Shown: positions 16,611 through 25,393, counted from the stretch's first letter. The stretch: DNA of 64,000 bases from Candidatus Rokuibacteriota bacterium (GCA_003220685.1 QHTE01000064.1:47448-111447), one strand, 5' to 3'. Notes: generated by a model not told the origin, from the sequence alone. Program-made: numbers and translations.

Positions 16611-17891
16611 GTGGCGCTGGCCATCGAGCCGATCACGCGGCCGTTCGACGCCGTGATCGAGCTGCCGGGATCGAAGAGCTACTCGAACCGAGCACTGCTC
16701 GTCGCCGCGCTCGCGCGCGGACGCTCCGAGATCACGCGCGCGCTGTTCTCGGACGACACGCGCTACATGCACCGGGCGCTCGAAGCGCTCGGCGTGCGCG
16801 TGGAGGCCGACGAGCGCGCGGAGTCGTTCGCCGTCGACGGCGTCGACGGCCGGTTCCCGGCTTCGCACGCCGAGCTGGAGATCGGCAACGCCGGAACCGC
16901 CGCGCGCTTCCTGACGGCGGCGGTGGCGCTCGGCCGCGGCACGTTCGTGATCGACGGCTCGTCGGCGATGCGCAAGCGACCGATCCAGCCGCTGCTCGAC
17001 GGCCTCAAGGCGCTCGGCGTCGATGCCGAGAGCCGCGAGGGCACCGGCTGCCCCCCGGTGGTCGTGCGCGCGCGCGGCATCGCGGGGGGCCGCGCGCGGG
17101 TGCGCGGGGACGTCTCGAGCCAGTTTCTGAGCGCCCTGCTGATGGCCGCGCCGTACGCCGCCCGCGACGTCGAAATCGAGATCGAGGGCGATCTGGTCTC
17201 GGCGCCGTACGTGACCATGACGCTGTCCACGATGGCCGAGTTCGGCGTGCGCGCCGAGCGCGACGGCGATCGGCGCTTCCGCGTGGCGGCCGGCCAGCAC
17301 TACGCGGCGCGCCGCTACGCGGTCGAGCCCGACGCCTCCGGCGCGTCGTACTTCTTCGCCGCGGCCGCCGTCACCGGCAGCCACGTCGTCGTGCCGCGGC
17401 TCGGCGCCCGCTCGGCCCAGGGCGATCTCGGACTGCTCGACGTACTCGCGCGCATGGGCTGCGAGGTGACGATCGAGGCCGACGCGATCGCGGTGCAGGG
17501 GCCCGCGCGGCTGCGCGCGGTCGACGCCGACTTCACGCGCATGGGCGACGTCGCGACGACCTTGATGGCGATCGCGCCGTTCGCCGACGGTCCCGTGACG
17601 GTCGGCGGCATCGCGCAGACCCACTACGAGGAAAGCGACCGCCCCGTCGCCGCCGCCACGGAGCTCCGGCGCATGGGGCTCTCCGTCGAGAGCACGTGGG
17701 ACTCGGTGACGGTCCACCCGGGTACGCCGCGGCCGTGCGAGGTGCAGACCCACGACGACCACCGGATCGCGATGAGCTTCGCGGTGACGGGCCTGCGCGC
17801 GCCCGGGATCGCCATCGCCAATCCCGAATGCGTGTCGAAGACGTTCCCGGAGTTCTTCGAGGCGCTGCGGGGCCTGACCAAGCCGAGGTGA
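16611..17891 (+). CDS. aroA: 3-phosphoshikimate 1-carboxyvinyltransferase (EPSP synthase)
   Basis: The 426-residue enzyme joins shikimate-3-phosphate and phosphoenolpyruvate to EPSP in aromatic amino acid synthesis. Diagnostic motifs are LPGSKSYSNRALL (about residues 19-31, with the PEP-binding Lys and Ser), GNAGTAARFL (about 97-106, family signature LxNAGTAxR), DGSSAMRKRPIQPL, SSQFLSALLMA, and HDDHRIAMSFAV near the C-terminus. GTG at 16611 is the start because a GGAGG site lies 8 bases upstream; a GTG at 16581 has none. The stop overlaps the next gene's GTG by four bases (GTGA). No other shikimate gene is nearby. The glyphosate class cannot be assigned safely by eye. Confidence 0.95.
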   Translation: MALAIEPITRPFDAVIELPGSKSYSNRALLVAALARGRSEITRALFSDDTRYMHRALEALGVRVEADERAESFAVDGVDGRFPASHAELEIGNAGTAARFLTAAVALGRGTFVIDGSSAMRKRPIQPLLDGLKALGVDAESREGTGCPPVVVRARGIAGGRARVRGDVSSQFLSALLMAAPYAARDVEIEIEGDLVSAPYVTMTLSTMAEFGVRAERDGDRRFRVAAGQHYAARRYAVEPDASGASYFFAAAAVTGSHVVVPRLGARSAQGDLGLLDVLARMGCEVTIEADAIAVQGPARLRAVDADFTRMGDVATTLMAIAPFADGPVTVGGIAQTHYEESDRPVAAATELRRMGLSVESTWDSVTVHPGTPRPCEVQTHDDHRIAMSFAVTGLRAPGIAIANPECVSKTFPEFFEALRGLTKPR

Positions 17892-18667
17892 CCGTGATCA
17901 ACGTCTACGCGCTCTGCACCGGCTACATCGAGCTCGACCGCGCCAGCATGGTGTCTGACCTCACGCCGGGCCAGCCCTGGACCGTGCCGGTGACGAGCTT
18001 CCTGGTGAGCCATCCGCGCGGCAAGCTCCTGTTCGACACCGGCGTGCATTGCCAGGCGCGCCTCGATCCGCTCGGGCGTCTCGGTCCCGAGCGGATCAAG
18101 CGCTTGACGGTCAAGTCACGGGAGGGTGACGACGCCGTGCCCCAGCTCGCCCGGCTCGGCCTCAAGCCCGACGACGTCCGCTTCGTGGCGAATTCACACT
18201 TGCATTTCGACCACTGCGGCGGCAACGAGTTCTTCCCGCGGTCGACCTTCCTGGTGCAGCGCGCCGAGCTCGAGGCGGCGCGCCGCCCAGGCTTCGTGCC
18301 GAGCTACAGCCCGAGCCCGATCGACTTCGACCACCCGCTCGACTACCGGATGCTCGACGGCGAGCACGACGTGTTCGGCGACGGCAGCGTGGTGCTGCTG
18401 CCGACGTACGGGCACACGCCCGGCCACCAGTCGCTGCTCGTGCGCGCCGGCAAACAGTCCCAGATCGTCTGCGCGTCCGACGCGTGCTACACGCGGGAGA
18501 ACATGGACCGTGACGTGCTGCCGAAGATCCTCTGGAACCCGGCGGTCATGCTCGAGTCGCTGGCCGCGCTGCGCCGCCTCCGCGACCAGGCCGGCGCCAC
18601 GATGTTCTACGGCCACGACCCCGCGCAGTGGGAGACGATTCCGCGGGCTCCGGCGCCGGTGATCTGA
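17888..18667 (+). CDS. Metallo-beta-lactamase-fold hydrolase (N-acyl homoserine lactonase-like)
   Basis: This 259-residue protein carries the HxHxDH metal motif (NSHLHFDHCGGN, about residues 103-114), downstream metal ligands in YGHTPGHQS and SDACYTREN, and a final FYGHDPAQW. The arrangement matches the AiiA-like lactonase branch of the metallo-beta-lactamase superfamily, which opens acyl-homoserine lactones or other lactones. An N-terminal VYALCTGYIELDRA stretch also fits that branch. It starts at a GTG overlapping the aroA stop, so translation is coupled. The luciferase-like gene follows 12 bases later, giving an operon aroA - hydrolase - oxygenase. Quorum quenching is possible but unproven; lactone degradation in catabolism is equally likely. 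Confidence 0.88.
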   Translation: MTVINVYALCTGYIELDRASMVSDLTPGQPWTVPVTSFLVSHPRGKLLFDTGVHCQARLDPLGRLGPERIKRLTVKSREGDDAVPQLARLGLKPDDVRFVANSHLHFDHCGGNEFFPRSTFLVQRAELEAARRPGFVPSYSPSPIDFDHPLDYRMLDGEHDVFGDGSVVLLPTYGHTPGHQSLLVRAGKQSQIVCASDACYTRENMDRDVLPKILWNPAVMLESLAALRRLRDQAGATMFYGHDPAQWETIPRAPAPVI

Positions 18668-18679
18668 GGGCCGAGCGCG

Positions 18680-19729
18680 ATGCGATTCGGGCTCTTCTAT
18701 CAGGCCTCGGAAGCGGTCGGCCAGACGCACGCCGACCGCTACGCCGAGATGCTCGAGCTGATCGCGCTCGGCGACACGCTCGGCTTCGACGTGGCGTGGC
18801 TGGCGGAGCTCCACTTCGGCGGCGCGTTCTCGTTGCTGGCCAGCCCGCTCATGGTCGTGCCGGTGGTCGCGCAGCGCACCCGGCGGATCCGCATCGGGAC
18901 CGCCGTCACCCTGCTGCCGCTCCACCATCCGCTGAGCTGCGCGGAGCAGGCGGCGACGGCCGACGTGCTGTCCGGCGGCCGGCTCGAATTCGGCGTGGGC
19001 CGGGGCTCGATCCCGAGCCAGTTCCACGGTTTTCGCGTGCCGGTGTCCGAGAACCGCGCGCGCTTCGACGAGACGCTCGAGATCATCCGCCTCGCGTGGA
19101 CCCGCGAGCGGTTCGGCTACCGCGGCGCGTTCTACCAGGTCGAGGACGTCTCCGTGGTGCCGCGGCCGGTCCAGCGTCCGCACCCGCCGATCCGGGTCGC
19201 CGTGCACACGGCCGAGAGCTTCGCGCACATCGGTGATCTCGGTCTCGCCATCTATTCGGGGACGACCACGACGCCACTACCGCAGCTGCGCGAGTACATG
19301 GCGCTCTATCGCGCCCATCTGGCCGCGGCGGGCCACGCGTGGCAGAACGATCAGATGGCGTTGATGCTGCCGGTGCACGTCGGTACCACGTCCGGGGCCG
19401 CGCGGGAAGCGATGCGCCCGGGCGTGCTCAAGTACTACCGGAACCTCGAGGTGATCTTCTCGCAGCTCCCGGACTCGTACGCCGAGCACCTGCCGCGCCT
19501 GAAGACGATCAGGGACACCATCGCGAATCTCCCGTACGAGAAGTTCTGCCGAGATCAGGGCGTGTTCGGCGACGCCGCCGAGGTGGTGGATCGGCTGCAG
19601 GCTGCGCGGGACGAGTTCGGGCTCTCGCAGATCATCTGCTGGTTCGACCAGGGCGCGATGCTGCCACGCGCCGAGGTGGAGCGCGCGATGCGGCGCTTCA
19701 CCGACGAGGTCATGCCGAAGCTCCGCTGA
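18680..19729 (+). CDS. Luciferase-like (LLM class) flavin-dependent oxidoreductase
   Basis: The 349-residue protein shows the bacterial luciferase-like TIM-barrel pattern: MRFGLFYQASEA at the N-terminus, WLAELHFGGAF, and RTRRIRIGTAVTLLPLHHPLSCAEQAATADVLSGGRLEFGVGRGS (about residues 65-110), the usual cofactor-binding region. It should use reduced FMN or F420 with oxygen; the substrate is unknown. It is the third gene of an apparent operon after aroA and the lactonase-like gene. A related protein is encoded at 47537-48544, sharing the [18 protein letters not shown] motif. Confidence 0.92.
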   Translation: MRFGLFYQASEAVGQTHADRYAEMLELIALGDTLGFDVAWLAELHFGGAFSLLASPLMVVPVVAQRTRRIRIGTAVTLLPLHHPLSCAEQAATADVLSGGRLEFGVGRGSIPSQFHGFRVPVSENRARFDETLEIIRLAWTRERFGYRGAFYQVEDVSVVPRPVQRPHPPIRVAVHTAESFAHIGDLGLAIYSGTTTTPLPQLREYMALYRAHLAAAGHAWQNDQMALMLPVHVGTTSGAAREAMRPGVLKYYRNLEVIFSQLPDSYAEHLPRLKTIRDTIANLPYEKFCRDQGVFGDAAEVVDRLQAARDEFGLSQIICWFDQGAMLPRAEVERAMRRFTDEVMPKLR

Positions 19730-19762
19730 GTGGGTGCCGGTCCGCGAGCAAGGAGAACAGGG

Positions 19763-20494
19763 TTGGCCAAGAGCGTGGTGACGCCCGAGCGGTTCGCCCG
19801 AGGGATGACGTTCGATCAGTACGTGAAGTACACCGGGAGCCCCGAGAACCTCGCGCGCGAGGCGTTCGGGAGCTACTACCCCGACGGCGGGGCGATCGGC
19901 ACCGCCCGGCGGGACAACAGCGCCGTGTTCCGCGAGCGCTACGCGCGGGTGCGCCTCACCGACCAGCAGGTCGCCGCCATCAAGTGGCTCGCCGCGCAGC
20001 CGGACGGGCCCGCGAATATTCTCGTCGTGTCGGAGGACTGGTCGTCCGACTGCCGGCGCGACGTCCCGATGCTGACGCGGCTGGCCGAGGCGGGCGGGCT
20101 CGAGCTCCGGATCTTCAACCGCGACGGCAAGAAGATTCTCGGCACGCGGCGTCCGGATCCCGCCGCCTATCCCGACAGCAACCACGACATCATGCTCGAG
20201 TTCCTCAACGCCAAGAACGGCGGCGAGTGGGCCTCGGTGCCGGTCGTGGTGGTCTACACGAAGGACTTCGGCGAGCTGCATCGGTACATCGAATACCCGG
20301 CCATCTATCACAAGGACCACATCCGCGGATACATGCAGTCGGCCCGCGCCGGCGAGAGCCAGGCGCAGACCCGGGAGCGCGGCCAGCGCGAGTTCGTCGC
20401 GCTGCAGGCGTCGCCGTTCTTCGACGTGTGGGCGTCGGCCGGGATCGACGAGATCCTCGCCGCGCTCTACGAGAAGCTGACGGTGAAGTCATAG
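19763..20494 (+). CDS. Thioredoxin-family protein with atypical active site
   Basis: This 243-residue cytoplasmic protein has a thioredoxin-like core: ILVVSEDWSSDCRRDVPMLTRL (about residues 88-109), then ELRIFNRDGKKIL and PVVVVYTKDF. From memory, the nearest family (thioredoxin_9, SEDWCGDA-type) has a Cys right after the Trp. Here that position is Ser, and a Cys occurs three residues later, so only the second Cys of a CxxC remains. A disulfide-exchange role would need a partner thiol. The start is TTG 19763, fixed by an AAGGAG site 7 bases upstream; the gene follows the luciferase-like gene by 33 bases. The C-terminal half (after about 170) is helical and unrecognised. Confidence 0.8.
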   Translation: MAKSVVTPERFARGMTFDQYVKYTGSPENLAREAFGSYYPDGGAIGTARRDNSAVFRERYARVRLTDQQVAAIKWLAAQPDGPANILVVSEDWSSDCRRDVPMLTRLAEAGGLELRIFNRDGKKILGTRRPDPAAYPDSNHDIMLEFLNAKNGGEWASVPVVVVYTKDFGELHRYIEYPAIYHKDHIRGYMQSARAGESQAQTRERGQREFVALQASPFFDVWASAGIDEILAALYEKLTVKS

Positions 20495-20580
20495 CCCGTT
20501 GCCGCCAACGGCATGACCCAGGCGGCATCAGGCTCCAGGGACTACACCTTCCAGCAGAGCTGACTCGGCGCCGGCAGGTC

Positions 20581-21924
20581 TCAGCTCTGGCGCGCGGCCA
20601 CGACCAGAAACCCGTCCACCGGCCGTTTGAGCTCCAGGCGAAGGTGGACCGGAGCGATCTGGCGCAGCTCGAGCCGAGCGCCCGCCAGGGCGCGACGCAC
20701 GTAGGCTTCCGTGTGGCTGTAGCGGCCGTGCGGATTGATCCTGAAGCCCTGCGGTGCTTCGTCCTCGCCGGCGCGCTCGAGGGTGAACACCAGGTGGCCA
20801 CCGGGACGTAGCCCCCGCTCTGCGGCCGCCATCGCCTCCGTCAGGTCGCCGAAGTAGACGAGGGTGTCGGCCGACACCACCAGATCCCAGGCCGCCGGTG
20901 CGGCTCCCACGAAGGCCGTCAGCTCACCGAGGATCAACTCGTCGTAGAGCTTTCGCATCCCGGCCCGTTTGAGCATCTCGAGCGAGAGGTCGACACCGAC
21001 CAGGCGCCGGGCGAACGGCCTGAAGTGCTCCGCGCAGAGTCCGGTCCCGCAGCCCGCGTCGAGGATCGCAAGGCGGGCCTCGGGCGGTCCCATCACGTCG
21101 GCCGCGGCCTGCGCGACGAGCGCCGGTGCGCGATACTGCAGCTTCTCGAGGACCTGGTCGAAGCTGTCGGCGAAGCTCTCGAAGATCGTCCGCACGCACG
21201 CGTCCGAGGCGCGCGCGGGCACCTCGCGTCCCGTGCACGCCGCCAGCAGGTGCGCCGCGACGGGATTGTCGGGCTCGAGGGACAGCCACTTCCGGTAGAC
21301 CTCCGCCGCTTCGGCGATGCGTCCCCACCCGTAGAGCGCCGATCCGAGGCGGCGATAGGAATCGAAGTGGAACGGCCGCAGCAGCACCGCCTGCCGGTAC
21401 GCGGTGAGCGCTTCCGCCATGCGATCCAGCGCCTCGAGCGCCTTGCCGAGATTGAGGTGCGCGTCGGCCATGTCGGGGCGGAGCGCGATGGCCCGCTCGT
21501 AGAACGCCACCGCTTCCTCGGCGCGCATCTGGTGCTGGAGCACGTTGCCGAGGTTGTTGTGGGCGTCGGCGAGGTCGGGCGCGAGCTCGATCGCCCGCTC
21601 GTAGCATTTCGCGGCTTCCTCGGCGCGCTTCTGATGCTGGAGCACGTTCCCGAGGTTGTTGTAAGCGTCCGCGTAGTCGGGCGCGAGCGCGACCGCCCGG
21701 CGAATCAAGGTCTCCGCCTCCGCCGGCCGCCCGAGCCGGAACGCGACGACACCGCGGAAGTTCGACGCGTCGGGATAGTCGGGAGCCAGCGCCAGGATGC
21801 GGCGGTAGAGCTCGTCGGCGGCCTCCAGGCGATTGTCCTGCTCCAGCTCGCGGGCGTACGCCATGGCCTCGGGGAGCCCGAGCTCTTTCTTCGCCGGCGC
21901 GGCCCCGTCCTCATTCGTCGCCAT
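20581..21924 (-). CDS. TPR-repeat protein fused to SAM methyltransferase
   Basis: The 447-residue product joins about seven tetratricopeptide repeats (residues 20-250; for example two nearly identical units ADAYNNLGNVLQHQKRAEEA and ADAHNNLGNVLQHQMRAEEA) to a class I methyltransferase domain (about 275-440). The latter has motif I LAILDAGCGTGLCAEHF, an acidic residue at LVGVDLSLEML and the post-motif GLRPGGHLVFTLE. TPRs bind protein partners, so this is probably a protein or small-molecule methyltransferase recruited through the repeats. Similar TPR-methyltransferase proteins occur widely in environmental bacteria with no known substrate. The gene converges with the thioredoxin-like gene and diverges from E1-beta. 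Confidence 0.9.
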   Translation of the reverse strand: MATNEDGAAPAKKELGLPEAMAYARELEQDNRLEAADELYRRILALAPDYPDASNFRGVVAFRLGRPAEAETLIRRAVALAPDYADAYNNLGNVLQHQKRAEEAAKCYERAIELAPDLADAHNNLGNVLQHQMRAEEAVAFYERAIALRPDMADAHLNLGKALEALDRMAEALTAYRQAVLLRPFHFDSYRRLGSALYGWGRIAEAAEVYRKWLSLEPDNPVAAHLLAACTGREVPARASDACVRTIFESFADSFDQVLEKLQYRAPALVAQAAADVMGPPEARLAILDAGCGTGLCAEHFRPFARRLVGVDLSLEMLKRAGMRKLYDELILGELTAFVGAAPAAWDLVVSADTLVYFGDLTEAMAAAERGLRPGGHLVFTLERAGEDEAPQGFRINPHGRYSHTEAYVRRALAGARLELRQIAPVHLRLELKRPVDGFLVVAARQS

Positions 21925-21972
21925 GGCCGAGATTCTAGCGCGGCCACTTGACTCCGCGCCCCGATCGGGCGA

Positions 21973-21993
21973 GCCTCGCGTGGGGCCCGAGGC
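21973..21993 (+). promoter_or_regulatory. Leader hairpin shared with the E1-alpha gene
   Basis: GCCTCG, a 9-base loop and CGAGGC repeat the element found before E1-alpha; 22 of 24 bases match. Here the hairpin ends 15 bases before the GGAGGG ribosome-binding site of E1-beta. A shared site before both halves of one enzyme suggests common control. Confidence 0.5.
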
Positions 21994-22017
21994 CATCGGG
22001 CGCCCACGGAGGGCGTC

Positions 22018-23004
22018 ATGAGCGAGCGAGAGCTGACGTACGGCGAGGCGGTCAAAGAGGCGATCGCGGAGGAAATGCGGCGCGACCCGCGCGTGTTCCT
22101 CATCGGCGAAGACGTGGCGGAGGCGGGGCATCCCTTCAAGACGCTCACCGGGCTCGTGCAGGAGTTCGGCACCCAGCGGATCATCGACACGCCGATCTCG
22201 GAACCCGGCTACGCCGGCATCGGCGTCGGCGCGGCGATGACGGGCATGCGGCCGGTCGTCGACGTGATGTTCGGCGACTTCATCACCCTGACCATGGACC
22301 AGATGGTCAACCAGGCCGCCAAGGCGCACTACATGTCGGGCGGCAAGATCAAGGTGCCCATCGTCTTTCGCACGACGCTCGGGGCCACGCGCCGCTCGGC
22401 CGCCCAGCACTCGCAGTCGCTTCATGCCTGGGTCAGTCATATCCCCGGCCTCAAGGTCGCGCTGCCCTCCGGCCCCTACGAGGCCAAGGGCCTGATGAAG
22501 ACGGCCATCCGCGACGACAGCCCGGTCGTCATCTTCGAGGACAAGATGATGTACCGGGTCAAGGGGCCGGTACCCGCCGAGGATTACACGATCCCGTTCG
22601 GCGTCGCCGAGGTGAAGCGCGTCGGGACGGACATCACGATCGTCGCCACCAGCAGCATGGTGGCGGTCGCCCTGGGCGCCGCCAAGCTCCTGGAGGAAGC
22701 CGGGATCAGCGCCGAGGTGATCGACCCGCGCACGACGTGGCCGCTCGACAAGAAGACCCTGATCGAGTCGGCGCAGAAGACGTCGCGCGCGATCGTGGTG
22801 GACGAGGGCTACGAGCGGTACGGCGTCACCGCCGAGATCGCCTCGGTGATCGCCGAGGGCGCCTTCTACCAGCTCGACGCGCCGGTCAAGCGGATCGGCG
22901 CCATGGACGTGCCGGTGCCGTTCTCGCCGGTGCTCGAGGATCTCACGGTGCCGACGGAGAAGTCGGTCGCCGACGCGGCGAAGGCGCTCTGCCGGAAGGC
23001 CTGA
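22018..23004 (+). CDS. 2-oxoacid/acetoin dehydrogenase E1 component, beta subunit
   Basis: This 328-residue protein is the beta half of a thiamine-dependent E1: YGEAVKEAIAEEMRRDPRVFLIGEDV at the N-terminus, then DTPISEPGYAGIGVGAAMTGMRPVVDVMFGDF (about residues 57-88). The C-terminal transketolase domain has EVIDPRTTWPLDKKTLIESAQKT and VVDEGYERYGVTAEI. It pairs with the alpha subunit to form the alpha2beta2 E1 that feeds lipoyl-E2. It starts at ATG 22018 with a strong GGAGGG site. Its stop overlaps the next gene's ATG (TGATGA), so it is coupled to the threonine aldolase gene. The alpha subunit gene is 16 kb upstream. Confidence 0.94.
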   Translation: MSERELTYGEAVKEAIAEEMRRDPRVFLIGEDVAEAGHPFKTLTGLVQEFGTQRIIDTPISEPGYAGIGVGAAMTGMRPVVDVMFGDFITLTMDQMVNQAAKAHYMSGGKIKVPIVFRTTLGATRRSAAQHSQSLHAWVSHIPGLKVALPSGPYEAKGLMKTAIRDDSPVVIFEDKMMYRVKGPVPAEDYTIPFGVAEVKRVGTDITIVATSSMVAVALGAAKLLEEAGISAEVIDPRTTWPLDKKTLIESAQKTSRAIVVDEGYERYGVTAEIASVIAEGAFYQLDAPVKRIGAMDVPVPFSPVLEDLTVPTEKSVADAAKALCRKA

Positions 23005-24038
23005 TGAAGATCGACGTCGACCTCTTCAGCGATACCGTCACGCGCCCCACGGGGGAGATGCGCCGCTTCATGTGCGACGCCGAGGTGGGCGACGAGCAGA
23101 AGCTCGAGGATCCGACCGTCAACGTGCTCTGCGAGATGGTCGCCGAGCTGCTCGGCAAGGAAGCCGCGGTGTTCCTGCCCTCGGGCACGATGTGCAACGA
23201 GATCGCGCTGCGCGTGCACGCGCGGCCCGGCGAAGAGGTGATCGCCCACCACACCGCGCACCCGATCCACTTCGAGACCGGCGGACCGGCGGCGCTGGCC
23301 GGCGTCAACGTGCGTGCCGTCGACGGCCCGCGCGGTCAGTTCGACGCGGCGGCGGTCGAGGCCGCCGTGCGCCCGCCTTCACGCTACGCGCCCCGGAGCC
23401 GGCTCGTCTGGGTCGAGCAGACCAGCAACCTCGGCGGCGGCTCCGTGTGGCCCCTCGAGCGCATCGAGGCGGTCACCGCGGTCGCGCGCCGCCACGGCCT
23501 GGCGACGCACATGGACGGCGCGCGCCTGATGAACGCGGTCGTCGCGAGCGGCGTCGCAGCGCGAGACTACGCGGCCACGTTCGACTCGGCGTGGATCGAC
23601 TTCACCAAGGGGCTCGGCGCTCCCGTGGGCGCCGCGCTGGCGGGCTCGCGGGCGTTCATCGACGAGGCGTGGCGGTGCAAGCAGCAGATGGGCGGCGCCA
23701 TGCGTCAGGCCGGGATCATCGCCGCCGGCGGCATCTGGGCGCTGCGCCACCACGTGAAGCGTCTGGCCGAGGACCACGCGAACGCGCGGCGTCTGGCCGA
23801 GGGCCTGGCCCGCTTGCCGGGCGTGAGTCTCGATCCGGGGACGATCGACACGAACATCGTCTTCTTCGAGCTGACCGGCTCGCTGACCGCACCCGCCGCG
23901 TGCGAGCGCATGCTCGCGCGGGGCGTGCGCATGGGGGCGCTCGGGGCGCGCACGATTCGCGCCGTCACCCACCTGGACGTCGACGCCGACGCGATCGAGC
24001 GGACGCTCGCCGTCGCGCGCGACGTCTTCACCGGCTGA
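23004..24038 (+). CDS. ltaE: L-threonine aldolase (PLP beta-eliminating lyase family)
   Basis: The 344-residue enzyme cleaves L-threonine or L-allo-threonine to glycine and acetaldehyde. It shows the family N-terminus DLFSDTVTRPTGEMR, the EDPTVNVLCEMVAELLGKEAAVFLPSGTMCNEIAL block, HMDGARLMNA (PLP Asp) and the Schiff-base lysine in DFTKGLGAPVGA (Lys202). The length is standard for low-specificity threonine aldolases. It overlaps E1-beta by one base and is followed by E2 after 10 bases, so it is embedded within a dehydrogenase-complex operon. That placement hints that its acetaldehyde or glycine product, or a related beta-hydroxy amino acid, links to the complex, but this is inference. Confidence 0.93.
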   Translation: MKIDVDLFSDTVTRPTGEMRRFMCDAEVGDEQKLEDPTVNVLCEMVAELLGKEAAVFLPSGTMCNEIALRVHARPGEEVIAHHTAHPIHFETGGPAALAGVNVRAVDGPRGQFDAAAVEAAVRPPSRYAPRSRLVWVEQTSNLGGGSVWPLERIEAVTAVARRHGLATHMDGARLMNAVVASGVAARDYAATFDSAWIDFTKGLGAPVGAALAGSRAFIDEAWRCKQQMGGAMRQAGIIAAGGIWALRHHVKRLAEDHANARRLAEGLARLPGVSLDPGTIDTNIVFFELTGSLTAPAACERMLARGVRMGALGARTIRAVTHLDVDADAIERTLAVARDVFTG

Positions 24039-24048
24039 GCCGGAAGCG

Positions 24049-25389
24049 ATGCCGGCCAACGTCATCATGCCCGCCCTCGAGCTGGCGCAGGAGACCGGCA
24101 AGGTCGTCCACTGGCTCAAGCGCCCGGGCGAGACGGTGCGCAAGGGCGAGCCCATCGTCGAGATCGAGACCGACAAGGTCACCGTCGAGATCGAGGCGCC
24201 GGCCTCCGGCGTACTGCGCGACGTGACCGCGAACGAGGGTGACGTGGTGCCGGTGGGGCGGACGATCGCGCTGATCGTCGCGCCCGGGGAGGTCGGGGAC
24301 GCGGCCGCCGCGGCCCCGGTCATGCCGCCCGCCAGCGCCGCCGCGACCGGCGCCATCCCGGCCCCGCCGGCGGCCGGCGCCCCTCCGGCGGGCGCGGTGA
24401 AGGCGTCGCCCCTCGCTCGCCGGATCGCCGAGCAGCACGGCGTCGATCTCGGACGCATCCGGACGGCCAGCGGCCGGATCGAGAAGGCGGACGTGCTGGC
24501 CTACGTCGAGAGCCAGCGGTCGTCCGCGGTCGGCAACGGACAGGCCGGACGGCGCGTAGCGGCCTCGCCGAAGGCGCGCCGGCTCGCCGCCGAGCGCGGT
24601 CTCGACATCGCCGCGCTTCGCGGCTCGGGACCGGGCGGAGCCGTCCTGGCGGACGACGTTCCGGCGGCGGCCCGCCCGGCCGCGACCCCGCCGGCACTCT
24701 CCGCCTCGCCGCGCGCGGCCGCCCCAAGCATCGGCACCGTTTGGCGGATCATGGCCGAGCGCATGACGGCCAGCTGGACGACCGCGCCGCATTTCTATCT
24801 CGTACGCGAGGTCGACGTGAGTCGCCTGGCCTCGTGGCTCGACCAGGCGCGCAAGCAGACTGGCGCGCACGTCACCTACACGGACCTGCTGGTCAAGCTG
24901 GTCGCGGCGGCGCTTTCACGGCACCCGCGGGTGAACGCGTCCTGGCGGGACGGCGCGATCGCGCAGAACACCGACGTCAACATCGGGCTCGCGGTCGCCA
25001 TCGACGACGGGCTCGTCGTGCCCGTCATCCATCGCGCCGATTCCCTGCGCCTGCCCGAGATCGCGGCCCGGCGCGCGGACGTGGTGAGCCGTGCCCAGGC
25101 CGGCAAGCTGCGCCCGGCCGACATCCAGGGCGGGGGATTCACGATCAGCAACCTCGGAATGTTCGGCGTGGACGCCTTCAACGCGATCGTCAATCCCCCT
25201 CAGGCGGCCATCCTCGCTGTCGGTCGGATCGCCGACCGGGTCGTCGCGCACGCCGGCCAGCCGGCCGTGCGGCCGACGATGGTGCTGACCCTGTCCTGCG
25301 ACCATCGCGCACTCGACGGCGCGCGCGCCGCCCAGTTCCTCGGGACGCTCGCCGACCTGGTGGAGGAGCCTCTGGCACTGCTCGTTTGA
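24049..25389 (+). CDS. Dihydrolipoamide acyltransferase (E2) with two subunit-binding domains
   Basis: This 446-residue protein is the core acyltransferase of the complex. The lipoyl domain (residues 1-80) has the modification site ETDKVTVEIE (Lys43). A Pro/Ala hinge follows. Two segments resemble peripheral subunit-binding domains: about 118-150 (ASPLARRIAEQHGVDLGRI) and about 173-205 (ASPKARRLAAERGLDIAALR). The catalytic domain (about 225-446) ends with the active-site motif DHRALDGARAAQFL. Most bacterial E2 proteins of this size have one binding domain, so the duplication is notable; the first copy lacks the usual GTGPxGRI ending. No E3 (dihydrolipoamide dehydrogenase) gene is in the window. 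Confidence 0.93.
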   Translation: MPANVIMPALELAQETGKVVHWLKRPGETVRKGEPIVEIETDKVTVEIEAPASGVLRDVTANEGDVVPVGRTIALIVAPGEVGDAAAAAPVMPPASAAATGAIPAPPAAGAPPAGAVKASPLARRIAEQHGVDLGRIRTASGRIEKADVLAYVESQRSSAVGNGQAGRRVAASPKARRLAAERGLDIAALRGSGPGGAVLADDVPAAARPAATPPALSASPRAAAPSIGTVWRIMAERMTASWTTAPHFYLVREVDVSRLASWLDQARKQTGAHVTYTDLLVKLVAAALSRHPRVNASWRDGAIAQNTDVNIGLAVAIDDGLVVPVIHRADSLRLPEIAARRADVVSRAQAGKLRPADIQGGGFTISNLGMFGVDAFNAIVNPPQAAILAVGRIADRVVAHAGQPAVRPTMVLTLSCDHRALDGARAAQFLGTLADLVEEPLALLV

Positions 25390-25393
25390 GAGG

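Noticed and set aside
17888..18667. Certain assignment as a quorum-quenching AHL lactonase
   Set aside because: The metal motif fits the superfamily, but substrate cannot be decided and no quorum-sensing genes are present.
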